64,000 nt of DNA. Source: Methylorubrum populi. GTDB lineage: Bacteria > Pseudomonadota > Alphaproteobacteria > Rhizobiales > Beijerinckiaceae. The position numbers were made by a program, and so were the translations under genes. Position 1 is the first letter of the stretch. Every line of letters starts with the position of its first letter. The stretch is taken from NCBI GenBank assembly GCA_020741775.1, contig DYYG01000033.1:124001-188000 (forward strand). The letters are read 5' to 3'. Below, in pieces: positions 54,310 through 64,000 of this stretch. The notes beneath the pieces were generated by a model that saw nothing but the letters and a program-made list of their open reading frames with translations, had not been told where the DNA came from and ran no database searches.

Positions 54310-54381
54310 GGTTTCCCTCCGTCCTGCGGTCCGGCAGATGGGTGACACGAGCCCGGGGGCTTCGGGACACTGAAGTCCAAC

Positions 54382-54406
54382 AACTAAGCGGTGCCACGGC
54401 CGTTCC
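54382..54406 (-). promoter_or_regulatory. EcfG-like general-stress promoter of the SWIB gene
   Basis: Minus strand GGAAC (54406-54402), 17-nt spacer, GTT (54384-54382). The base before GTT is A instead of C. Distance to the SWIB start codon is about 75 bp. Confidence 0.6.
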
Positions 54407-54599
54407 AAGTGGAGAAGGTGGCTGCGGGAGCGTCCATCCACAGATCAGCGGACCTTTCCGCAGCCCGATCCCCATCGAAGGGGTATCGCCGCGCCTCGAA
54501 CGGGCCGGCGACACGCGGGAAGGTAGGCCGCCACGGGAACCGTGCGCGACACGGGGCATTCACGCAGGACCCTGCCGACAGGACATGCTGGAGCGGTGA

Positions 54600-55040
54600 A
54601 TGCCGACGGATCTGCCCGAGGAACGGACTTATCGGAAACCCGGTACGCTGGAGCTCGACCCGACCTCGGGGGAAGGCGTCGCGACCGCCGAAACGCCCCG
54701 GCTGATCGCCTCGGACAAGGTCGAGGGCACGCCGGTCTACGACGGCACCGGACGGCACCTCGGCACCGTCCGCAATTTCATGGTCGATAAGGTGACCGGG
54801 CAGGTTGCCTACGCGGTGCTGTCCTTCGGCGGCTTCCTCGGTTTCGGCGAGACCTGTCACCCGCTGCCGTGGAAATCGCTGAACTACTCGGTCGAGCTCG
54901 GCGGCTACGTGGTCGATATCGACCCGGCCGATCTCGAAGGCGCGCCGACCCAGGGGCCGGGGGAGGATCCGTTCTCCGACCCCGGCTTCGGCGGACGCCT
55001 CGACGACCACTATGGCGGCCGCAAGGCCCCCACCGTCTGA
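54600..55040 (+). CDS. PRC-barrel domain protein
   Basis: A 146-residue soluble protein. Residues 32-105 form a PRC barrel with A-S-D-K-V-E-G-T-P-V-Y-D-G-T-G and V-L-S-F-G-G-F-L-G-F-G; the C-terminus is Gly/Pro-rich and acidic. The PRC barrel binds proteins or RNA in unrelated systems (RimM, reaction-centre H). Function unknown. It is divergent from the SWIB gene by 290 bp, so stress co-regulation is possible but no EcfG box points its way. Confidence 0.85.
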   Translation: MPTDLPEERTYRKPGTLELDPTSGEGVATAETPRLIASDKVEGTPVYDGTGRHLGTVRNFMVDKVTGQVAYAVLSFGGFLGFGETCHPLPWKSLNYSVELGGYVVDIDPADLEGAPTQGPGEDPFSDPGFGGRLDDHYGGRKAPTV

Positions 55041-55084
55041 GAGTGGGATGCCCGCCGCCGCGCGCCTCGGGGAGACCTCGTCGG

Positions 55085-55459
55085 TTAGAACTTGCCGCCG
55101 AGGCCGACGCTGCCGCCCGACGACATCTGGGGCGACAGGCCGCCGGAGCTGCTCTGCGCCGTCGTCTCGCCGTCGATCTCCTCGCGGCGGATGCGCCGCG
55201 GGCCGGTATCGGCGGTCTGGGTTTCGCCACGGATATTCTTCGGCAGTTCCAGGCGGCGCGTCGGGGCGACGGAGAGGGCAGCCCCGTCATCGTCGGTCTG
55301 GGCGCTGCGCAGGGGGCGGCCCGGCAGCGTGCCGCGCGCGGAAGGCGGCGGGCCGAGATCGGATTCCGGCATCACCCCGCCACCGCCGCCGAGTGCCTGG
55401 CAGCCGCCGAGGCTCGCCGCGAACAAAGCCGCGATGCAGTATCTCGACGGTTTACGCAT
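55085..55459 (-). CDS. Putative lipoprotein
   Basis: A 124-residue protein with a signal peptide ending in the lipobox L-G-G-C near residue 20, followed by a Gly-rich stretch and a polar, Pro/Arg/Thr-rich domain. No family is recognised. The C-terminus ends G-L-G-G-K-F. It is convergent with the PRC-barrel gene. Location is predicted to be the outer or inner membrane. Confidence 0.75.
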   Translation of the reverse strand: MRKPSRYCIAALFAASLGGCQALGGGGGVMPESDLGPPPSARGTLPGRPLRSAQTDDDGAALSVAPTRRLELPKNIRGETQTADTGPRRIRREEIDGETTAQSSSGGLSPQMSSGGSVGLGGKF

Positions 55460-55775
55460 GAAAGGTCCGTCCTCTTGCCGGCCGCACCTGGCGGCCCGTC
55501 GTCCTGAAGTTTCCTGCACGGGTCTAAGGCAGGGTTGGGGCGAAAACCAGACAGGCCGGTCGCGTGTCCACCTCACGCTTCGAATCCTCGATGGCCCGCG
55601 AGCCGGACGGAGCCGGGGAGAGGCTTTTCCGGCCAGATCGACCGGAAAGCGCCGCATCCACAACTTCGCCGTGGTTGCCGGGCATGGACGAGGCCTCCGC
55701 CTGCGCCATAAGTCCTCCTGCGGCTGGTCCGATGGGGCCGGCGCGCGGATTGTCAGACTGTCGAGAGGTACAGGG
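55460..55775. other. Divergent region between lipoprotein and PRC-barrel genes
   Basis: 316 bp carrying the two divergent promoters. No gene, terminator or EcfG-like box was recognised. Confidence 0.35.
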
Positions 55776-56423
55776 GTGTTCAGACTGATCCGGCCGGTGA
55801 TGGCATCGGCGATCATCCTTCTCGCCACGGCGGCCATGGCCGCGGACGGTACGCCGGGCGCATCCGGCGATGCCCCGCCTCCCCCCGCAACGGCGACGCC
55901 ACCGGCCGCGTCCCCTGCGGTGCCCTCCGCGACGGCGCCCGCCCCCACGGCGGCGCCGGCCCCATCGGTGCCTTCGCAAGGGGGCGGCACCCCGGCGGTT
56001 GTGCTCGATACCCAGGATTACGAGAGCCTGCTCGGCAAGAGCGTGCGCGCGATGAACGGCGACGATCTCGGCCGGATCATCGACGTCATCGTCGACCGCG
56101 ACGGGCGTCCCCGCGCCGCGGTGATCGATTTCGGCGGCTTCCTCGGCGTCGGCTCCCGCAAGATCGCCGTGGATTGGCGTGTCCTGAAATTCACCACCGA
56201 CGGCAAGGTCGGCCGCCTCACGCTCCAGCTCAACCGCAATCAGGTTCGCGTTTCGCCCGAGTACAAGTCCGGCGAGCCCATCGTCGTGCTCGGCGCCACC
56301 AGTCCCGGCTCGGTCTCCGTGCCGCCGGCGGAGGGGGAAGCCTCCGCTGCCGCCGCCGACAAGGCCGCCGCCCCGTCCGACAAGGCCCCCGACCGGCCGC
56401 AGGATAAGACGCCGGACAAATGA
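55776..56423 (+). CDS. Exported PRC-barrel domain protein
   Basis: A 215-residue protein starting at GTG 55776 behind GAGAGG. A signal peptide of about 25 residues precedes a Pro/Ala-rich linker (about 26-70), then a PRC barrel with L-G-K-S-V-R-A-M-N-G-D-D-L-G-R-I-I-D-V-I-V, then an acidic/Lys-rich tail. It probably sits in the periplasm; function unknown. It overlaps the MFS gene by 4 bp (ATGA), so the two are coupled. Confidence 0.85.
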   Translation: MFRLIRPVMASAIILLATAAMAADGTPGASGDAPPPPATATPPAASPAVPSATAPAPTAAPAPSVPSQGGGTPAVVLDTQDYESLLGKSVRAMNGDDLGRIIDVIVDRDGRPRAAVIDFGGFLGVGSRKIAVDWRVLKFTTDGKVGRLTLQLNRNQVRVSPEYKSGEPIVVLGATSPGSVSVPPAEGEASAAAADKAAAPSDKAPDRPQDKTPDK

Positions 56424-57784
56424 CGGCATTCCCGGTGACGGAGAGGCGCGCATATCCGGCGCGCGAGCGCGACATCCATCGAGCCGACCCCCGCGACCGG
56501 GTCGGCCCCCGCCCCGACCGCCGGCCGGGCCGGCCGAGCGACCACGCGCCCGGCTCGGCCGGTCCGGCCGGTCCGTCGCGCCGGGCGACGCACGGCCTCG
56601 ACGCCTTCACCTTCTTCATCGCCAACCTGCAGACCGGCTTCGGGCCGTTCCTCGCGGTCTACTTCACTCAGCAGAAGTGGACCCAGTCGGATATCGGGCT
56701 GGCCCTCACCGTCGGCAGCCTCGTCAGCCTGCTCGGGCAGATGCCCGGCGGCGCCTTCGTCGACGCCTCCCGCTCGAAGCGTTTCGCCGCCGGCTTCTCC
56801 GCCTTCTGGGTCGGGGCGAGCGCGGTGATGCTGGCGGCCTTGCCGACCTATCTCGTCGTGATGCTCGCCATGGCGATCCACTCGGCGGCGAGCTGCGTGC
56901 TGACCCCGGCCATCGCGGCCATCTCCATCGGCCTCGTCGGCCATGCCAGGGCCGGCGAGCGGCTCGGGCGCAATGCCAGCTTCTCGGCCATCGGCAACGC
57001 CCTCGGCGCCGCCGGCATGGGGGCGATCGGCTATTATTTCTCGAACGACGCGGTGTTCTACCTCGCCGGTCTCCTGGTGATCCCGGCCCTGATGTCCCTG
57101 TCCTTCATCCCGTCCGGCCGAACCGCCGGTCCGGGACGGGGCGCCCGGGCCCCCGTCGCCCGCGAGGCGGAGGAGAAGGAAGCCGGGGGCTTCGCGGTAC
57201 TCCTCAAGAACCGGGCCCTGCTGTGCTTCGCCGCCTGCATGGTGCTGTTCTTCCTCGCCAACGCGGCGATGCTGCCGCTGGTCGGCAGCGTCATGACCCT
57301 GCGCGCCAGCGAAACCGCCACGGCGCTCGTGGCCGCCTGCATCATGGTGCCCCAGGCGGTGCTGGCGCTCACCGCGCCCTTCGTCGGCCGTCTCGCCCAG
57401 AGCTGGGGCCGCAAGCCGCTCCTCGTGATCGGCTTCGCGGCTCTGCCCATTCGCGGGCTTCTCTTCGCCTTCGTCAACGACCCCTATCTGATGGTCGCGA
57501 TCCAAGTGTTCGACGGCATTTCCGCCTCCGTCCTCGGGGTCATGGTTCCGCTGATCGTTTCCGATGTGACCCGGGGAACCGGCCGCTTCAACACGGCCCT
57601 TGGAGCGGTCGGCACCGGGATGGGGATCGGCGCCGCCCTCTCCACGGCCCTGGCCGGCTATATGGCCGACGCCCTCGGCAGCCATACCGCCTTCCTCGGT
57701 CTCGCCCTGGTGGGGGCCGCCGGCTTCGTTCTCGTCCTGCTCATCATGCCGGAGACGCGCCGGCCGAACCAGGACGAGACGTGA
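56420..57784 (+). CDS. MFS transporter of unknown substrate
   Basis: A 454-residue 12-helix carrier with an unusual basic N-terminal tail of about 55 residues. The first helix is F-F-I-A-N-L-Q-T-G-F-G-P-F-L-A-V-Y-F. The loop G-R-L-A-Q-S-W-G-R-K-P-L in the second half is the MFS motif A. Substrate cannot be inferred. Translationally coupled to the exported PRC protein. Confidence 0.82.
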   Translation: MTAFPVTERRAYPARERDIHRADPRDRVGPRPDRRPGRPSDHAPGSAGPAGPSRRATHGLDAFTFFIANLQTGFGPFLAVYFTQQKWTQSDIGLALTVGSLVSLLGQMPGGAFVDASRSKRFAAGFSAFWVGASAVMLAALPTYLVVMLAMAIHSAASCVLTPAIAAISIGLVGHARAGERLGRNASFSAIGNALGAAGMGAIGYYFSNDAVFYLAGLLVIPALMSLSFIPSGRTAGPGRGARAPVAREAEEKEAGGFAVLLKNRALLCFAACMVLFFLANAAMLPLVGSVMTLRASETATALVAACIMVPQAVLALTAPFVGRLAQSWGRKPLLVIGFAALPIRGLLFAFVNDPYLMVAIQVFDGISASVLGVMVPLIVSDVTRGTGRFNTALGAVGTGMGIGAALSTALAGYMADALGSHTAFLGLALVGAAGFVLVLLIMPETRRPNQDET

Positions 57785-58063
57785 TTCCAAGACGCGAGAG
57801 GCGCCAGAGGCCTGCAGCCACGGAACAATCCGGCGGATGAGGCATGACGCGAGCCTTGACCTGCGCCGGTCAAAGCGGTTGGAGTCGTGCTGCGCCGCAC
57901 CTTCGCTCAAGTCCGGTTCAGCTTGTCCGCCCTACTCGGCGGAATGCTGAGCGCGCTTGAAACATAAGGCGACGCTTCGCGTTGCCGTTTACGGGAGCTG
58001 CATGCTCCCTCCAGCCACAATCGGCGCCCAGCGGGTCTGATCGAATCGGGACTGACGATCGCG

Positions 58064-59830
<1,767 letters not shown>

Positions 59831-59910
59831 GGCTGCCGCAGGGCAGCCCCACATCCGGGAGGTTGCGAAAAGGTAGGGGTGGTCCCTACTTTGAGAGCCG
59901 TGATCGTGAT

Positions 59911-59946
59911 GAGGCCGGACGGCTCACCAGTCGTCCGGCCTCTTTC
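59911..59946 (+). terminator. Rho-independent terminator before the threonine aldolase gene
   Basis: An 11-bp perfect stem (59911-59921 with 59932-59942), 10-nt loop, then TTTCCTTTT. Its place inside the 5' open frame of the aldolase shows that gene starts downstream (59975). Confidence 0.85.
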
Positions 59947-59974
59947 CTTTTCCGGAACGAGGCTGAAGGGCGCC

Positions 59975-61015
59975 GTGGCCGAGCAGCAATTCGCCAGTGA
60001 CAACTACGCCGGGATCTGCCCCGAGGCGCTCGACGCGATGCGAGCGGCCAATGCCGGCCACGCTCCCGCCTACGGCGCCGATTCCTGGACGCAGGCTGCC
60101 GCCGATGGCTTTCGGCGGTTGTTCGAGACGGAGTGCGAGGTCTTCTTCGTCTTCAACGGTACGGCGGCCAATTCGCTGGCGCTCGCCTCGCTCTGTCACT
60201 CCTACCACAGCGTGATCTGCGCCGACTCGGCCCATGTCGAGACCGATGAATGCGGTGCGCCGGAATTCTTCTCCAACGGCTCGAAGCTGCTCACCGCCGC
60301 GACGGAGGACGGCAAGCTGACGCCGGAGATCGTGCGGGCGATCGCGGGCAAGCGCAGCGACATCCACTTCCCCAAGCCGAGGGCTGTGACCCTCACGCAA
60401 TCGACCGAGACCGGTCGGGTCTACACGCCGGACGAGGTCGCGGCTGTGTCGGCGGTCTGCCGCGCCTCGGGCCTGCGCCTGCACATGGACGGAGCGCGCT
60501 TCGCCAATGCCTGCGCCTCCCTCGGCGGAACGCCGGCGGAGCTGACATGGAAGGCGGGCGTCGATGTGCTGTGCTTCGGCGGCACCAAGAATGGCATGGC
60601 GGTCGGCGAGGCGGTGATCTTCTTCGACCGCGCCCTGGCGGAGGATTTCGATTACCGCTGCAAGCAGGCGGGCCAACTCGCCTCGAAGATGCGCTTCCTC
60701 GCGGCCCCCTGGGTCGGCATGTTGGAAAGCGGCGCTTGGCTCGGCAATGCCCGCCATGCCAATGCCTGTGCCCGCCGTCTGGTGGACGCCATTGCCGATG
60801 TGCCGGGCGTGTCCCTCGCGGCGCCGGTCGAGGCCAACGGGGTGTTCCTGAACCTGCCTGCCCCGCTTCAGGAGCGGCTTCGGGCCCGTGGCTGGCAGTT
60901 CTACGGATTCATCGGCGGCGCGGCCCGCTTCATGTTCGCCTGGGATTCCGACCCGGCGCGGGTCGATGCCCTGGCGCGCGACATCCGCCTCTGCGCGATG
61001 CCCGCGGCGGCTTGA
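59975..61015 (+). CDS. ltaE: Low-specificity L-threonine aldolase
   Basis: A 346-residue PLP enzyme splitting threonine (or allo-threonine) to glycine and acetaldehyde. The PLP Lys is in F-G-G-T-K-N-G-M near 205; other motifs are F-A-S-D-N-Y-A-G, F-N-G-T-A-A-N and H-M-D-G-A-R-F-A-N. GTG 59975, behind GAAGGG, is chosen because a terminator occupies the upstream open frame. It could also cleave beta-hydroxy amino acids. Glycine produced could feed glyA (inference). Confidence 0.9.
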   Translation: MAEQQFASDNYAGICPEALDAMRAANAGHAPAYGADSWTQAAADGFRRLFETECEVFFVFNGTAANSLALASLCHSYHSVICADSAHVETDECGAPEFFSNGSKLLTAATEDGKLTPEIVRAIAGKRSDIHFPKPRAVTLTQSTETGRVYTPDEVAAVSAVCRASGLRLHMDGARFANACASLGGTPAELTWKAGVDVLCFGGTKNGMAVGEAVIFFDRALAEDFDYRCKQAGQLASKMRFLAAPWVGMLESGAWLGNARHANACARRLVDAIADVPGVSLAAPVEANGVFLNLPAPLQERLRARGWQFYGFIGGAARFMFAWDSDPARVDALARDIRLCAMPAAA

Positions 61016-61031
61016 TACTTCGCAGGTCGGA

Positions 61032-61220
61032 TCAGACGAGATAGGTGATGGTGGCGGCGAGCGCCGTGGCGACGGTGGCGATGGCCAAACCCGACGAGGA
61101 CAGGAGCAGGGAGGAGCGGGAAAGAACCGGCCCCTGTTCTTCCGCGTAGCCAAAAACCTCGCCGGCAGCCTGTTCCAGGCGCGTGAGGGAGGTGTGACGC
61201 GCTTCGGCGGCAGGGGTCAT
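61032..61220 (-). CDS. Small single-span membrane protein
   Basis: A 62-residue protein starting M-T-P-A-A-E-A-R-H at 61220 behind GGGAG. A polar helical N-terminal half (R-L-E-Q-A-A-G-E-V-F-G-Y-A-E-E) precedes a hydrophobic segment ending T-I-T-Y-L-V. No family recognised. A textbook EcfG-like promoter (61286-61261) lies 40-65 bp upstream, suggesting induction in general stress. Confidence 0.7.
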   Translation of the reverse strand: MTPAAEARHTSLTRLEQAAGEVFGYAEEQGPVLSRSSLLLSSSGLAIATVATALAATITYLV

Positions 61221-61260
61221 CGGCGTGGCTCCCTTATGGTCAAGCTGACCTTGAGAAGAT

Positions 61261-61286
61261 AACGAGCGGTCGCCAGTGCTTGTTCC
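61261..61286 (-). promoter_or_regulatory. EcfG-like general-stress promoter
   Basis: Minus strand GGAAC (61286-61282), 17-nt spacer, CGTT (61264-61261): an exact consensus match. It serves the 62-residue membrane protein gene at 61220. Confidence 0.75.
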
Positions 61287-61498
61287 CGGCAGCCACTCTT
61301 TAACCATCCGCCCGCATCACTGAGGGGGCGCCGGGCCGCCCATCCAGGCGCCGTCACGGTTCCGGACGAGGCCGGCCGCGTGCGATGCTGCGACCGGCAG
61401 AAGCAGACGGGACTCTTTTTGTTTCCTGTTTGTTCCTATACAACGAGGGTATGAAGAGCCATGCAACCCGTCTCCGACCCGATTCGAGGAGCCGTCGC

Positions 61499-63556
<2,058 letters not shown>

Positions 63557-63634
63557 TGCGCTGACGGCCTCACGGCGAGAGGAAAGGCCGACTGGCCGGT
63601 GCGGCGGCTTCGGGTAACCAGCCCGGAACGCCGC

Positions 63635-63654
63635 GTGCCGATGATCATCGGCAC
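63635..63654. repeat. Perfect 20-bp palindrome between parE and the PIN gene
   Basis: GTGCCGATGATCATCGGCAC reads the same on both strands with no loop. It lies 78 bp after parE and 26 bp after the PIN gene stop (convergent). No T-run follows, so it is not a standard terminator; an operator or cruciform is possible. Confidence 0.85.
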
Positions 63655-63680
63655 TGTCCGATCAGCTGGTCACCGCACTG

Positions 63681-64000
63681 TCAGCCTGAGGCGTCTGAGC
63701 AGGTGAGCAGGACGACCGGATAGCGCGGCATGTTGCGATCTGAGGAAACGAACGTCGCGCCTTCCGTCATGGCTTGCGCAATCAGCAGGTGATCGAACGG
63801 ATCACGGTGATCCACAAAACGAGGCAGACTAGCCAGCGTCGTAAGATGTGCCGGAGTGATCGGCAGCGCCGTGAAGCTCTGTTGCTCGATGACCCTTACG
63901 ATCGCGTCGATCTCGGCGTCGAGCTTTCCGATGCGGACCTTGACGACGATTTCCCAGAGGGAAACTGCACTGATCAGGACGACGTTGTGCGGATCGGCAA
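63681..64000 (-). CDS. PIN-domain (VapC-type) toxin, 5' end outside window
   Basis: The last 105 residues of a protein read to the window edge. The conserved PIN features visible are S-A-V-S-L-W-E-I-V-V-K near the cut, the acidic D-H-R-D-P-F-D-H-L-L-I-A-Q-A segment and F-V-S-S-D-R-N-M near the end, which supply metal-binding acids of the VapC nuclease. The first acidic residue and any antitoxin lie beyond 64000. Base composition is less GC-rich than neighbours, suggesting acquisition. Confidence 0.8.
   Translation of the reverse strand, partial: ADPHNVVLISAVSLWEIVVKVRIGKLDAEIDAIVRVIEQQSFTALPITPAHLTTLASLPRFVDHRDPFDHLLIAQAMTEGATFVSSDRNMPRYPVVLLTCSDASG

Noticed and set aside
54536..54560. GGAAC upstream of the PRC-barrel gene as a fifth EcfG promoter
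   Set aside because: The -10 position reads ATT rather than GTT, so the match fails.
59879..59974. Longer threonine aldolase start
   Set aside because: A rho-independent terminator lies inside this stretch.

Overview
The window reads as chromosomal DNA of a methylotrophic alphaproteobacterium of the Methylobacterium/Methylorubrum type. The evidence is: high GC throughout; a Methylobacterium-style porin; a formaldehyde-activating-enzyme paralogue; serine hydroxymethyltransferase; the GANTC methylase CcrM; a split alphaproteobacterial F0 operon (atpI-a-c-b'-b); the NDUFS4-type complex I subunit; and promoter-like sites matching the alphaproteobacterial EcfG general-stress consensus. No prophage, insertion sequence, CRISPR array or rRNA was seen. 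There is one tRNA (Pro, TGG). Assignment is from sequence reading only; no database search was possible.

Layout. 1-6.4 kb: a truncated membrane-anchored BON/OmpA-like protein, a major porin with a clear terminator, the ABC-F ATPase Uup, a Pro-rich small protein behind an EcfG-like promoter, a polyhydroxyalkanoate-granule-type protein and RlpA. 6.8-11 kb: ccrM, then divergent mutY and a dciA-like gene plus dsbA. 11-14 kb: F0 ATP synthase operon with a sigma70-like promoter, a strong hairpin after atpE and a terminator. 14.4-22.6 kb: glyA, nrdR-ribD-ribE, an inverted HAD-UbiA/GtrA pair, then ribH-nusB-thiL. 22.7-30.4 kb: DUF1328 protein, ClC antiporter, DUF3429 protein, a 47-residue gene whose ribosome-binding site sits in a hairpin loop, PdeM and Lhr-type helicase (DNA-damage pair), an esterase and a small membrane protein. 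30.5-40.3 kb: glcF, a single-domain response regulator, a homoserine sulfhydrylase, a stress-type small hydrophilic protein, an oxidoreductase, trmJ, the Fae paralogue, icd and cytochrome c. 40.5-48.2 kb: a LOV-domain blue-light hybrid histidine kinase, GlgX, a SHOCT protein, a spore-photoproduct-lyase-family radical SAM enzyme, a deaminase, NDUFS4 and tRNA-Pro. 48.3-64 kb: a frameshifted flagellar-rod-like remnant, GST, dehydrogenases, hydrolase, two MFS carriers, SWIB and PRC-barrel proteins, an ABC exporter, threonine aldolase, parE and a truncated PIN-domain toxin.

How it fits together. Most genes are housekeeping: energy (F0, complex I subunit, icd, glcF), C1/serine metabolism (glyA, Fae paralogue, threonine aldolase), riboflavin, DNA maintenance (ccrM, mutY, dciA, parE, PdeM/Lhr, photoproduct lyase) and translation. 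A second theme is stress and light: four EcfG-like promoters in front of small proteins, a LOV kinase, a photoproduct-lyase relative and a SWIB protein, which would suit a sunlight-exposed plant-surface bacterium (inference).
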